DNA from: Sphingopyxis sp. H053
GTDB taxonomy: Bacteria; Pseudomonadota; Alphaproteobacteria; Sphingomonadales; Sphingomonadaceae
Assembly (NCBI RefSeq): GCF_001468225.1
Contig: NZ_LNRU01000001.1
Coordinates: 434,001 to 498,000 of the forward strand
DNA length: 64,000 nt
Reading direction: 5' to 3'
The notes beneath the pieces are model-generated. The model had not been told where the DNA came from and searched no databases. It was given only the letters and a program-made list of their open reading frames with translations. Shown here in pieces: positions 34,524-43,584 of the stretch; the first letter of the stretch is position 1, and each line of letters begins with the position of its first letter. The position numbers were made by a program, and so were the translations under genes.

Positions 34524-34601
34524 GTCGCCATCCCGGCGAAAGCCGGGATCGCTCGCGTTCAGGATGAACGATAGCGGCCCCAGCTTCCGCTGGGGCGACG
34601 G
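34524..34601. repeat. REP-like palindromic repeat unit
   Basis: Two facing hairpins (ATCCCGGCGAAAGCCGGGAT and CCCAGCTTCCGCTGGGG) flank a short spacer in the gap between convergent genes. Similar units lie at 35544, 50056, 54580, 58737 and 59138. All lie between genes. Confidence 0.8.
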
Positions 34602-34605
34602 TTGC

Positions 34606-35409
34606 TTACTTGCCCTTGAACTCGGTCTTGCGCTTCTGCTGGAACGCCATGATGCCTTCCATCGCATCGGCGGTGCCGCCCGCGATGAACTGGCCCTTGG
34701 CTTCGGCGTCGAGCGTGGTTGCGAAATCCTGTGTCAGACCGTCGCGTAGGATCTTGCGCATCGTGCCGAGCGCGATCGTTGGGCCGTTGGCGAGGCGCGT
34801 TGCCAGCGCCTTGGCCTCGGTCAGCAACTCGGCATCGTCGACGCATTTATAGATCATGCCCCAGTCGGCCGCCTGGTCGGCCGAAATCTTCTCGCCCAGC
34901 ATCATCATCTGCAACGCGCGCGGCACGCCGACGAGGCGCGGCAGCAACCACGACGAGCCGCCGTCGGGGACGAGGCCGATGTTGACGAAGGCCTGCAGAA
35001 AATAGGCGCTCTTGCCCGCGATGGTGAAGTCGCCCGACAGCGCGAAGCTGCACCCGACGCCCGCCGCGGGGCCGTTGACCGCGACGACGACGGGGATGTC
35101 GAGGTTGGCGAGTGCGAGCAGCATCGGATTATAATGACCGCGCAGCGCATTACGACTCCGCGCCCCGCCGCTGACCGCGCCGCCACCCGAACGATCGCCC
35201 GCCAGGTCGGCGCCCGAACAGAAACCGCGGCCTTCGCCGGTGATCAGCAACGCGCGCGCGCCGAGGCCCGGCAGATGATCGAGCGCTTCGCGAATATCGT
35301 CCGCCATCGCGGGCGGCATCGAATTGAGGCGGTCGGGGCGGTTGAGCGTGATCGTCGCAACATGGTCGGCGAGTTCGAGCTTGATCGTGTCGAAGGTCGG
35401 AAGGGTCAT
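34606..35409 (-). CDS. Enoyl-CoA hydratase/isomerase family protein
   Basis: A 267-residue crotonase. The oxyanion-hole segments are GEGRGFCSGADLAG and VNGPAAGVGCSFALSGD, and NIGLVPDGGSSWLLPRLVG carries the usual second acidic position (Asp here). Such enzymes hydrate or isomerise enoyl-CoA intermediates of fatty-acid, amino-acid or aromatic breakdown. Thirty bases upstream of the start is a perfect 18-bp palindrome shared with the gene at 50944-52122, so the two may answer to one regulator. Confidence 0.9.
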   Translation of the reverse strand: MTLPTFDTIKLELADHVATITLNRPDRLNSMPPAMADDIREALDHLPGLGARALLITGEGRGFCSGADLAGDRSGGGAVSGGARSRNALRGHYNPMLLALANLDIPVVVAVNGPAAGVGCSFALSGDFTIAGKSAYFLQAFVNIGLVPDGGSSWLLPRLVGVPRALQMMMLGEKISADQAADWGMIYKCVDDAELLTEAKALATRLANGPTIALGTMRKILRDGLTQDFATTLDAEAKGQFIAGGTADAMEGIMAFQQKRKTEFKGK

Positions 35410-35438
35410 GGGGAATTATCCTCTCGCGGGTGCTTTAC

Positions 35439-35456
35439 CTTTACGTTCACGTAAAG
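35439..35456. promoter_or_regulatory. Perfect 18-bp operator CTTTACGT-TC-ACGTAAAG
   Basis: The two 8-base arms are exact reverse complements with a two-base centre. It sits 30 bases before the enoyl-CoA hydratase start. A near-identical site (one arm mismatch) lies at 52128-52145, before a second acyl-metabolism-type gene. The pattern resembles sites of MerR-type LiuR-like regulators of acyl-CoA catabolism, which is my inference. Confidence 0.7.
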
Positions 35457-35543
35457 ATGTGACTCATTTGGCGGGCGAGTGCAAGGGGGAAGGGTGCTCA
35501 GGTCGGGTTGGCCGGTTTCGACCGGAAGCTGTCCTATCAATCA

Positions 35544-35637
35544 TCGTCACCCCGGACTTGATCCGGGGTCCCGCTTGAGGTCGAAGCCAGTCCGTCCGTC
35601 AAAAAAGCGGGATCCCGGATCAAGTCCGGGATGACGA
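35544..35637. repeat. REP-like palindromic repeat unit (longer variant)
   Basis: A hairpin around CCCCGGACTTGATCCGGGG and its mirror ATCCCGGATCAAGTCCGGGAT face each other across 36 bases. This version has a different stem from the other units but the same layout. It shares its intergenic gap with the operator above; nothing else is seen between 35410 and 35694. Confidence 0.8.
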
Positions 35638-35694
35638 AAGAAAATCGAGCAACGGCAGCTCTCCACCCCCAAAGCGGTCACTTGAGCGATACAG

Positions 35695-36333
35695 CTACTC
35701 GCCGCCCAGACGCCGAAACCGCATATCGCCCTCGGCGCGGTGGAGGGTGAGGCCGCGTTCGGTCTTTTCGGCGCAGGCGCCCTCGAAATTCACGACGCCG
35801 ATATCGTTGGGCTTGATGATGACGTGCAACTTGCCGCCATCGGCTTCGGCGAGAATGAAGCGCGGCGCGGTGATGCCGTAGATCGGTTCGCGCACCTCGA
35901 TCCAGCGCGGGATGCGCCTGTCGTCCTCGGGCATCGTCCAGCCATAAACCTGGGTATAGTCCTCGGCGGGGTCGCCGCTATCGAAGCCGATCGTGAAATC
36001 GACGCCGGGGACGCCCTTGCCGTTGGGCCAGGTGACGAGCAGGGTAGGGACGGCGCCCTCCACCTCGATCAACGCGCCCTTCTCCAGGGCGGGCGGTATG
36101 GGTTTCGGGTCGGTGGTGAGGCAGACCATGTCGCCGCGCGCTTCCCAGCGCCCCTCGGCCTGCTCGTCGAGCGCGCCCGCGGCGAGCATATATTGGAAGC
36201 GGCCGTCGTTGCGGATCAGCAGCCCACCGCCGACATCGGGGCCTTCGGCAAGGCTATATTCGCCCACCCAGGGTGAATCCTGCGCCGCGGTGGGGGCGGC
36301 GATCAGGGCGGCGGCGAGGAGCAGGGTTCGCAT
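35695..36333 (-). CDS. Secreted hypothetical protein (212 aa)
   Basis: It has a signal peptide (RTLLLAAALIAAPTAAQ). A beta-rich mature part follows, starting WVGEYSLAEGPDVGGGLLIRNDGRF and resembling small periplasmic lipocalin-like or copper-resistance-like domains in style, without a diagnostic motif. A single Cys pair (DMVCLTT, EGACAEK) could form a disulfide. It stands alone, facing away from prfC. Function unknown. Confidence 0.7.
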   Translation of the reverse strand: MRTLLLAAALIAAPTAAQDSPWVGEYSLAEGPDVGGGLLIRNDGRFQYMLAAGALDEQAEGRWEARGDMVCLTTDPKPIPPALEKGALIEVEGAVPTLLVTWPNGKGVPGVDFTIGFDSGDPAEDYTQVYGWTMPEDDRRIPRWIEVREPIYGITAPRFILAEADGGKLHVIIKPNDIGVVNFEGACAEKTERGLTLHRAEGDMRFRRLGGE

Positions 36334-36410
36334 GAACCGATCATGCGTCCGCCGGGGCGCCGACGCCAGCCCCTTTCCACATGTCGCGCCACCTGCTAGG
36401 CGCCCGCGCC

Positions 36411-38006
36411 ATGTCCCAGAAGCACCCCGACCGCCGTACCTTCGCCATCATCTCGCATCCTGACGCGGGTAAGACGACGCTGACCGAGAAATTGCTCGTC
36501 GCGGGCGGCGCGATCCATATCGCGGGCGAGGTCAAGGCGCGCGGACAGGCGCGGCGCGCGCGCTCCGACTGGATGAAGATCGAACAGCAGCGCGGGATTT
36601 CGGTCACCTCGTCGGTGATGACCTTCGAACATGCGGGGCTCGTCTTCAACCTGCTCGACACCCCGGGGCACGAGGATTTCAGCGAGGATACCTATCGCAC
36701 CCTCACGGCCGTCGACAGCGCGGTGATGGTGATCGACGCCGCGAAGGGCATCGAGCCGCAGACGCTGAAGCTGTTCGAAGTGTGCCGCTTGCGTTCGGTG
36801 CCGATCATCACCTTCATCAACAAGGTCGACCGCGAGGGCCTGCCGCCGTTCGAACTGCTCGACGAGGTCGCCGACCGGCTCGCGCTCGACGTCTGCCCGA
36901 TGAACTGGCCCGCGGGTATGGGCGGACAGTTCGAGGGGATCTACGACCTCGCCGATCCCGCGATCATGCGGCCGGGCGGCGATGCGTCGCGCATGTACGA
37001 AGGCCACCGCGCGAAGGTCGCCGGGCTCGACGACCCCGCGCTGGCTGGGGAGCTTTCGGAGCGCGGGCTGGCGCACCTCAAGGAAGAAACCGAGCTGGCG
37101 TCGGCCTGCTATGCGCCATTCGATGCCGCCGCTTACCGCAATGGCGACCTTACTCCGGTCTATTTTGGGTCGGCGCTGAAAGAATTCGGCATCGGCGACC
37201 TGCTTTCGGCGCTCGCGAACCACGCGCCGGGGCCGCAGCCGCAGCCCGCCGAGCCTGCGCCGGTGCAGCCGGGCGACGACGCGGTGACCGGCTTTGTGTT
37301 TAAGGTGCAGGCGAATATGAACCCCGCGCACCGCGACCGCATCGCGTTCATGCGCCTGTGCTCGGGCAAGTTCGAACGCGGGATGCGGCTGATGCAGGGC
37401 GGGACGGGCAAGGCGATCGCGATCAGCCGCCCGATGCTGTTCCTCGCGCAGGACCGCGAGATGGCGGAGGAAGCGTTCCCCGGCGACATCATCGGCATTC
37501 CGAACCATGGCACGCTGCGCGTCGGCGATACGCTGTCGGAGCGCACCGACATCACGATCACCGGGCTGCCGAACTTCGCCCCCGAACTGCTGCGCCGCGT
37601 CGCGCTCGTCGATCCGACGAAGACCAAGCAGCTCAGGAAAGCGCTCGACGACATGGCCGAGGAGGGGATCATCCAGGTCTTCTACCCCGAAATCGGGTCG
37701 AACATGATCGTCGGCGTCGTCGGCCAGTTGCAGCTCGAAGTGCTGATCAGCCGCCTCGACGCCGAATATAAGGTCGAGGCGAAGCTCGAGCAGTCGCCGT
37801 GGGACACCGCACGCTGGATCGCGAGCGACGACGCCGCGGCGCTGAAGGCGTTCCAGGCCGACCATCGCGGCGCGAGCGCCACCGACCGCGACGGTGCGCC
37901 GGTGTTCATGGCGAAGGATGCGTGGGAGGTCGGCTATGTGACCCAGCGCCATCCGTCGATCCGGTTTACGGCGACCAAAGAACGGCGCTTCGCTCCGGCC
38001 GATTGA
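36411..38006 (+). CDS. prfC: Peptide chain release factor 3
   Basis: A 531-residue translational GTPase that recycles RF1 and RF2 from the ribosome after termination. The GTPase motifs are SHPDAGKTTLTEKLL (P-loop), a switch-I Thr in QRGISVTSSVM, DTPGHEDFSEDTYR (G3) and INKVDREG (G4). The RF3-specific domains II and III follow, with the length normal for the family. ATG 36411 gives the canonical MSQKHPDRRTFAIISHPD start; an upstream in-frame ATG at 36381 is less likely. Confidence 0.96.
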   Translation: MSQKHPDRRTFAIISHPDAGKTTLTEKLLVAGGAIHIAGEVKARGQARRARSDWMKIEQQRGISVTSSVMTFEHAGLVFNLLDTPGHEDFSEDTYRTLTAVDSAVMVIDAAKGIEPQTLKLFEVCRLRSVPIITFINKVDREGLPPFELLDEVADRLALDVCPMNWPAGMGGQFEGIYDLADPAIMRPGGDASRMYEGHRAKVAGLDDPALAGELSERGLAHLKEETELASACYAPFDAAAYRNGDLTPVYFGSALKEFGIGDLLSALANHAPGPQPQPAEPAPVQPGDDAVTGFVFKVQANMNPAHRDRIAFMRLCSGKFERGMRLMQGGTGKAIAISRPMLFLAQDREMAEEAFPGDIIGIPNHGTLRVGDTLSERTDITITGLPNFAPELLRRVALVDPTKTKQLRKALDDMAEEGIIQVFYPEIGSNMIVGVVGQLQLEVLISRLDAEYKVEAKLEQSPWDTARWIASDDAAALKAFQADHRGASATDRDGAPVFMAKDAWEVGYVTQRHPSIRFTATKERRFAPAD

Positions 38007-38031
38007 CGCCGGGATCGAAGCGGGCGTCCAT

Positions 38032-39948
38032 TCAGCCGGGTGTTGCCACGGGCGTTTCGACCACGGCATTACTCGCCGGAACCTGAACCGGAACCGGCGG
38101 ATTGACGATCGTCTGGAAATTGGGGCGGTCACAGCCGTCGCCATTTTTCAGTGCCGCCAATTTGGTACGGATTTTCTCCCAATTGGTGGCGCCGACCTCG
38201 GCGGGCGGACCGATCCAGAAATGGCTCAGCACGGGTTTCGGGTTAGCTTGGCCCGGCGCAATCAGTTGCCCGGCAAATCCAAGCGCGATCACAATGACAC
38301 GACCCTCGCTCATCAAGCCAAGGTGGACTGCGACCCCGTCGACGGGAGTATCGCCGGCGGGCGTGTCGGGAAAGGCAAAATCGGCGTTCCCGCCGGCGAG
38401 CGTCACGGCCCGGCAGCGCGCCACCGACAGGGCGGGAATACCGCTCATCAGACCGGCAAATTGCGCACGGGTGGCGACAGTGCCCTTGTTTCCGATAACG
38501 GCGTCACCCAGCTTTGCCTTCAGAATATTGTCCATGTCATATATGGTGACGCCGCCGGCGACATATGCCGGTAGCGCGGTCTTATTCGCTCCGATCACGA
38601 ACTGCTGGCTGTCGCCCGCGGCCGTCATCAACGGGGCTTTGTCCTTGATCGGCTGATAGAGGTCGAAGGGTATCGAAAAGCGTTCGAGCGTATCGATGGC
38701 TTCGCGGGTCGTCAGGCATTTGATGTTGGCTATGTCGGCGGCGACCGCCGAATTGCGGGCATGGGCAAACAGGATGATGCGTGCATCGTCCGAAGAGACG
38801 CCCATGTTCGTCAACTGGATGAATGCCGGTGCGCATGCGGCGTCGAAACCCGCTGCATTCCCTGCGTTATTGCTCTGCTCAGCCAGATTCTTGAATGCAC
38901 CGCCCAGTTGTTTCCAACTTTTTCCGGCGTCTTCCTTCATTCCCGCTGGAATCGTGGCATCCAATATGGATGCAAGATCGTCGGCGTTCGACAGATTTGG
39001 ATATTCGCGGTTGCCCGACAGCAGGCTGCCTTGATATTCCAAGCTAAATTCGAAACTGGCATATTGGGGTGCCGCATTCCCGCCCGGCGCGGACCACGAC
39101 CAGGGAAATTTCTTGGGAAGGAAGCTGGTCGCAATGTCGGAATCAGCCGGCTTGACCACAAGCGGCCGCGAGAATGTGTAGGGATCCCCGGCCGCTGTGG
39201 CGCCGGTAAGAACCGGTTTGCTATTTCCGAACAGGCTCAGTTCGGTTTGCGAGCGGATAGAGTATTTATCGCTTTGCGTGTCGCCGAAGAACAGATTGCC
39301 GACCGGACCGAGCAGGTTGGCGAAGGCTGATATGCCCGTCCAGAAGGCGGCCTTTCGCTCTTCATTTTCGGAAACGACCACCCAGGGCCGAAATTTAATC
39401 TCGGCTGCGATTGCCTGCGGCGTGCGATGATCGATAGCGATCCAGGGACCGGCATATCGGTCGTTCGCTTGGTCGAAATAGGAAATTTCGAAACGGCATG
39501 CCTTCTTGCCCGATCGCTTCCAGTGGAAAAGATTGACCTCCGCGGTCATTTCCTGGCCGTCTTCGGATTTTCCGAGCGGCAAGATGGCGGCCATCCCGGC
39601 CTCGTATTTCGTCTCGAACAGCGTGTGCAGAAACTTATAGTCCGGAAGCTTCTCGAAGATGCTGTTGCAATTCTGGATATCGTCGATCGAAGGCTTCTTG
39701 TGAATGATAAGCCTGTAATATCCTGCGTTTATGCTCTTCTTTTTACGAGGGATGGCCACATCGTTCTGATCCGGCCAAAGCTTCTTTTTCATTTCTTGGA
39801 AAAAGTCGGCCGCCGCTGGCGGAAGAGGGGCTGCGGCGGACGCCGTGCCTGGAAACAATATTATGGGGCCGATCGCGGCGAGCAACCATCGCCGGTGCGG
39901 ATATTGGTTTGTCCGCCGATGGAATCTAGATCCTTGCTTGTGCCACAT
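38032..39948 (-). CDS. Large secreted protein of unknown function
   Basis: About 638 residues with a signal sequence (WLLAAIGPIILFPGTASA). Start MWHKQGSR at 39948 is chosen because GTGGGGG lies 6 bases upstream; an in-frame ATG 18 bases earlier is less well placed. The mature protein has mixed alpha/beta segments, a few scattered cysteines and an FSLEYQGSLLSGNREYP-like region. A Pro/Val-rich tail follows (VNPPVPVQVPASNAVVETPV). No family is recognised. Codon use resembles its neighbours less than usual, with somewhat more A and T, so it may be a later acquisition outside the island. Confidence 0.7.
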   Translation of the reverse strand: MWHKQGSRFHRRTNQYPHRRWLLAAIGPIILFPGTASAAAPLPPAAADFFQEMKKKLWPDQNDVAIPRKKKSINAGYYRLIIHKKPSIDDIQNCNSIFEKLPDYKFLHTLFETKYEAGMAAILPLGKSEDGQEMTAEVNLFHWKRSGKKACRFEISYFDQANDRYAGPWIAIDHRTPQAIAAEIKFRPWVVVSENEERKAAFWTGISAFANLLGPVGNLFFGDTQSDKYSIRSQTELSLFGNSKPVLTGATAAGDPYTFSRPLVVKPADSDIATSFLPKKFPWSWSAPGGNAAPQYASFEFSLEYQGSLLSGNREYPNLSNADDLASILDATIPAGMKEDAGKSWKQLGGAFKNLAEQSNNAGNAAGFDAACAPAFIQLTNMGVSSDDARIILFAHARNSAVAADIANIKCLTTREAIDTLERFSIPFDLYQPIKDKAPLMTAAGDSQQFVIGANKTALPAYVAGGVTIYDMDNILKAKLGDAVIGNKGTVATRAQFAGLMSGIPALSVARCRAVTLAGGNADFAFPDTPAGDTPVDGVAVHLGLMSEGRVIVIALGFAGQLIAPGQANPKPVLSHFWIGPPAEVGATNWEKIRTKLAALKNGDGCDRPNFQTIVNPPVPVQVPASNAVVETPVATPG

Positions 39949-40062
39949 AACTGCCCCCACAGTCATTCCACTAATGGATATGGTCTAGCCGGCTAAATCT
40001 GCTCTTGTCAAAGCGATCACCAACCAATTTGGCCGGATCAGGGTGAGAGCGCGTGGTAACTA

Positions 40063-41199
40063 TTATCCGAGCAGACTCAAAAGATCGATTGTCGTCGCGG
40101 CGGCGGCGTCCTCCTCGTCATCCTCCTCGCCTTCGAACTTGCTCAGCGTGACGCCGAGCAGGCGGATTCCTTGTTCGGTGGGGAGCAGAGGCGCCAATAT
40201 CGCTTCGCCCGCGGCGAGCAGCGAATTGCCGTCGAGGATCGGCGCGGCGACAGACTTCGCCCGCGTGATCGTGCGGAAATCGGCGTAGCGCAGCTTGAGC
40301 GTCACCGTGCGGCCGCGCGCGCCCTTCTTCGCTGCGCGGTCCCAAACGACGGTGCAGACATGCGCGAGCGCCTCGCGGATTTCGGTGTCGGTGATCAGGT
40401 CGTTGAAGAAGGTCCGTTCGCCGCCGAGCGATTTCAGCGGCCGGTTCGACTTGACGCGCCGATGATCGATCCCGCGCGCGAGATTATAGAGCCATTCGGC
40501 GCTGTTGCCGAAATGTGTCGCGAGCCACATCGGGTCTTTTTCCGCGAGGTCGGCGCCCGAAAAGACGCCGAGCCCCTCCATCTTCGCCGCGGTCACCGGG
40601 CCGATGCCGTGGAAGCGGCGGATCGACAGCGTCTGGACGAAGGCGGCGCCCTTGCCGGGCGGGATGATCGTGATGCCGTCGGGTTTGTTCTGGTCCGAGG
40701 CGAGCTTGGCGATGAATTTATTATAGGAGACGCCCGCCGAGGCGGTGAGGCCGGTTTCGGCGCGGATGCGCTGGCGGATCAGCTTTGCCGTCGCGGTCGC
40801 GCTGCCGAGCCCGGCCTTGTCGGCGCTGACGTCGAGATAGGCTTCGTCGAGCGACAACGGTTCGACCTCGTCGGCATAGTCGCGAAAAATTGCGCGAATC
40901 TGGTGCGAGATGTCGCGATAGACCTCGAAGCGCGGGGGCACAAAGATCAGGCCGGGACACTGGCGCTTTGCGGTGATGCTGGGCATTGCCGAGCGCACGC
41001 CGAACTTGCGCGCTTCATAGCTGGCGGCGGCGACGACCCCGCGCCGCGACGAGCCGCCGACCGCGACGGGTAGCCCACGCAGCGCGGGATCGTCGCGCTG
41101 TTCGACCGAGGCGTAAAAGGCATCCATATCGACATGGATGATCTTGCGGACGGGGGTGTCCGCGCCGTTATCGGGGCCATGATCGTCGCCGTCTTGCAC
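40063..41199 (-). CDS. dinB: DNA polymerase IV (Y-family translesion polymerase)
   Basis: A 378-residue protein. Catalytic acidic residues are in IIHVDMDAFYASVEQ (Asp-x-Asp) and EPLSLDEAYLDVS (the SxDE box). The helix-hairpin-helix is HGIGPVTAAKMEGLG, and the little-finger domain begins at RPLKSLGGERTF. The acidic stretch EGEEDDEEDAAAA precedes a short hydrophobic end DLLSLLG that could serve as a sliding-clamp binding peptide. It copies damaged DNA with low fidelity. The N-terminal 18 residues before KIIHVDMD may be extra. Confidence 0.95.
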   Translation of the reverse strand: MQDGDDHGPDNGADTPVRKIIHVDMDAFYASVEQRDDPALRGLPVAVGGSSRRGVVAAASYEARKFGVRSAMPSITAKRQCPGLIFVPPRFEVYRDISHQIRAIFRDYADEVEPLSLDEAYLDVSADKAGLGSATATAKLIRQRIRAETGLTASAGVSYNKFIAKLASDQNKPDGITIIPPGKGAAFVQTLSIRRFHGIGPVTAAKMEGLGVFSGADLAEKDPMWLATHFGNSAEWLYNLARGIDHRRVKSNRPLKSLGGERTFFNDLITDTEIREALAHVCTVVWDRAAKKGARGRTVTLKLRYADFRTITRAKSVAAPILDGNSLLAAGEAILAPLLPTEQGIRLLGVTLSKFEGEEDDEEDAAAATTIDLLSLLG

Positions 41200-41300
41200 G
41201 GCGCATCTTTAACATGTTGCCATGATGTTCTCAATGGCGCGCTTGACGAACCGCTTGACGCAAAGGTGGCAAAATGGCAATCGCCGCCGACCTTGGGAAT

Positions 41301-41374
41301 GCGGGTATAGCATAGTGGTAATGCTCTAGCCTTCCAAGCTAGCTAGGCGGGTTCGATTCCCGCTACCCGCTCCA
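41301..41374 (+). tRNA. tRNA-Gly (anticodon TCC), with encoded CCA
   Basis: The acceptor stem GCGGGTA pairs with TACCCGC. The D-arm is AGCATAGTGGTAATGCT. The anticodon stem CTAGC/GCTAG encloses the loop CTTCCAA with anticodon TCC. The T-arm contains GGTTCGATTCC, and CCA is encoded at 41372-41374. Confidence 0.95.
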
Positions 41375-41579
41375 CCAAAATCCTGCATCGATGACGCGAT
41401 AAATCCCGGCTTCGGCTGGCCGCCGTTTTGCGCCGGTCAGGCCCCGGAACCCGCCGCAACATGCCGGCGTTATCCATCTGCCTGAACCGATGCACAGCCG
41501 GACAGAATCGCGTTGTTTGCGCGGCGTCGCTCGGCTTGGACCGGCCGGGTGGGGGGCTTTAACGATCAGGAGAATTCCT

Positions 41580-41879
41580 ATGTCCCCGTCTCTGAAAAAA
41601 CTGGCACCCGTGGTGGTTATTTTGGCCGGATCCCTGGGTTTGGGCGGCTGTGCGACCAAAGGCTTCGTGCGCGAGCAGGTCGCCGTTGTGAGCCAGCGCG
41701 TCGATGCGCTCGAAGCGCAATTGCAGGCGACCGACGCCACCGCGAAGCAGGCATTGACCGAAGCGCAGGCCGCATCGGGGCAGGCACAGAATAATGGCCA
41801 GCGCCTCGATCAGCTGAGCGGCCGCGTCGACGGCATCGAACAGCGCATGCAGGCGCAGCAGAAGCGGCCGCGCAATTGA
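41580..41879 (+). CDS. Small coiled-coil lipoprotein (Lpp-like)
   Basis: A 99-residue protein. The N-terminal hydrophobic stretch ends in a lipobox LGLGGCATKG, so Cys24 would be lipidated. The mature part is a continuous heptad-like helix rich in Gln, Ala and Leu (VSQRVDALEAQLQATDATAK onward), a layout like the murein lipoprotein or YbgF-type coiled coils. AGGAG lies 7 bases before ATG 41580. It precedes an L,D-transpeptidase gene, which fits a cell-envelope role. Confidence 0.78.
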   Translation: MSPSLKKLAPVVVILAGSLGLGGCATKGFVREQVAVVSQRVDALEAQLQATDATAKQALTEAQAASGQAQNNGQRLDQLSGRVDGIEQRMQAQQKRPRN

Positions 41880-41967
41880 CGCCATATGGCGTCAAAAGCT
41901 GATCGACCGTGATTATCGGCGCCGTCGCCCGCGGGCGACGGCGCCCACTATTTGAGTGCATCGACCT

Positions 41968-42657
41968 ATGATCAAAACCTTCGTGGCGCTTGCGGGATTC
42001 GCGCTGACCGTTCCGGTGTCCGCAGGATTGGCGGCGCCGCCCGTAGCGCCGGCGACGCCGCAGGCCAGCGAGGCCGAAACCGCGGATGCTGCAATTCGCT
42101 CGGAGGCGGCGACGCGGGTCGCCGATTGGGTTGCCGCGTCCGGCGACAATGGCGGCTTGCCGTACATCATCATCGACAAGCCCGCGGCGTCGCTGTTCCT
42201 GTTCGATGCGAAGGGGAAATTCCTCGGCCGGGCACCGGTCCTGATCGGCGTTGCGCTCGGCGACGAGGCCACCCCCGGGATCGGATCGAAGGATCTTGCC
42301 GAGATTGGCCCCGCCGAGCGAACCACGCCCGCCGGGCGCTTCCTGGCGAAATTCGGGATGGCGGCGGGGCGGCAGAGGGTGCTCTGGGTCGATTATGGCA
42401 CGTCGGTGGCGCTCCACCCGATCCCAAAGGGCAGCCAGAAGGAACGCCGCCGCCAGCGGATGTTGTCGCCCGGCATCGACGACAACCGCATCACATTCGG
42501 ATGCATCAACGTCCCGCTGGCGCTCTACAACAAGAGCGTTCGCCCGCTTTTCCAGAAGAAGGGCGGATATGTCTATGTGCTGCCCGACACCAAGCCGATC
42601 GAGGCGGTCTTTCCGCGCCTGCACGTCCAGCCGCGCCCCGGTGCCGCCGCGTCCTGA
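41968..42657 (+). CDS. L,D-transpeptidase-family (YkuD) protein with variant active-site box
   Basis: A 229-residue protein with a signal peptide (VALAGFALTVPVSAGLAA). The YkuD core includes VALHPIPKGSQ (the conserved His) and ITFGCINVPLALYN, where the nucleophilic Cys is kept but the usual SHGC box reads TFGC. The enzyme class links peptidoglycan stems or attaches lipoprotein to them. The changed His could alter activity. The start MIKTFVAL at 41968 is preferred over GTG 41956 because it gives a proper signal peptide. Confidence 0.78.
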   Translation: MIKTFVALAGFALTVPVSAGLAAPPVAPATPQASEAETADAAIRSEAATRVADWVAASGDNGGLPYIIIDKPAASLFLFDAKGKFLGRAPVLIGVALGDEATPGIGSKDLAEIGPAERTTPAGRFLAKFGMAAGRQRVLWVDYGTSVALHPIPKGSQKERRRQRMLSPGIDDNRITFGCINVPLALYNKSVRPLFQKKGGYVYVLPDTKPIEAVFPRLHVQPRPGAAAS

Positions 42658-42668
42658 GGCGCCGAGGG

Positions 42669-43172
42669 CTATCCGGCCGGTTCGACGCTCAGTAGCTCGA
42701 CCGTGAACAGCAGGGTTGCGCCGCCGGGGATTGGACCCTTGCCCACGGGGCCGTAGGCGAGCTGCCACGGGATCGCGAATTCGACCTTGTCGCCGACGCC
42801 CATCAACTGCACGCCTTCCTGCCAGCCGTCGATGACACGATTTAATGGAAAACTCGTCGGTTCGCCGCGCCGCACCGAGCTGTCGAATTCGCGGCCGTCG
42901 GCAAAGGTGCCGACATAATGGACGGTGACGTTATCGGCCGGGCCGGGGTGCGCGCCGCTGCCGTCGCCCGCGATCCGGCGCCAACGCAGCCCGCTGGGCG
43001 TCACGCGCCAGCCGTCGGCGCCGTGACGCTCGGCGAGTGCCGCCATCTGCTTGTTGAGATAGGCGGTGCCTTGGGTGGACGGCGTTTCGCCCTGCTGGGC
43101 GGTGGCGGACGCCGGAATGCAACTGCCCAATGCGGCCGCCGCGAGCAGCCGGTTCAAAGACGATATGTGCAT
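42669..43172 (-). CDS. FKBP-type peptidyl-prolyl cis-trans isomerase, exported
   Basis: A 167-residue protein. A signal peptide (LAAAALGSCIPASATA) is followed by a short spacer and one FKBP domain: DNVTVHYVGTFADGREFDSS, then VIDGWQEGVQLMGVGDKVEFAIPW and PPG-loop-like GPIPGGATLLFTVELL. It would assist folding of exported proteins. The start MHISSLNR at 43172 has GGGAG upstream; a longer start at 43199 is possible. Convergent with the L,D-transpeptidase gene. Confidence 0.92.
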   Translation of the reverse strand: MHISSLNRLLAAAALGSCIPASATAQQGETPSTQGTAYLNKQMAALAERHGADGWRVTPSGLRWRRIAGDGSGAHPGPADNVTVHYVGTFADGREFDSSVRRGEPTSFPLNRVIDGWQEGVQLMGVGDKVEFAIPWQLAYGPVGKGPIPGGATLLFTVELLSVEPAG

Positions 43173-43337
43173 GAAAACTCCCTCGATCGTTGCACGCATA
43201 AACGCACCGCGGGCCGAATAGGCAAGAGCCTATCGGTCCGAAGGTGCGGGAGCGGCAGGAACCTTCATCGGCATCCGTCGTTTCACCTTCGTACACATCA
43301 ATCAGAGACTTGATACGCGGCCACCGGCCGTTTCGTC

Positions 43338-43368
43338 TTTCGAAAACCCGTTTCGCGGGCTTTCGAAA
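43338..43368. promoter_or_regulatory. 31-bp inverted repeat upstream of the DUF1328 gene
   Basis: TTTCGAAA-A-CCCG and CGGG-C-TTTCGAAA are mirror halves around a TTTCG loop, with one mismatch. The outer TTTCGAAA is itself palindromic. It lies about 45 bases before the DUF1328 start, in an otherwise empty 240-base gap, so it may be an operator or an RNA hairpin in the leader. Confidence 0.55.
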
Positions 43369-43410
43369 CCGGTGCCGTGTGTCCTGCTCTGCAATCGAAG
43401 GAGACGTCGG

Positions 43411-43584
43411 ATGTTCAAATGGGCTTTGATCTTTGCAGTGATCGCGCTGGTCGCGGCGGTGCTCGGCTTTGGCGGCGTTGCAGGCACCGCGGCGGGGATC
43501 GCCAAGATCCTGTTCTTCGTCGGCCTTGCGCTCGTTGTCCTGTTCCTGATCCTCGGATCGGCCGCGGCGCGAAAGATCACGTAA
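43411..43584 (+). CDS. DUF1328 (UPF0391) small membrane protein
   Basis: A 57-residue protein made of two membrane helices: [20 protein letters not shown], a [12 protein letters not shown] turn, and [18 protein letters not shown]. This is the standard DUF1328 pattern and length. AAGGAG lies 8 bases before ATG 43411. Members are often stress-induced; the inverted repeat upstream may control it. Confidence 0.92.
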   Translation: MFKWALIFAVIALVAAVLGFGGVAGTAAGIAKILFFVGLALVVLFLILGSAAARKIT

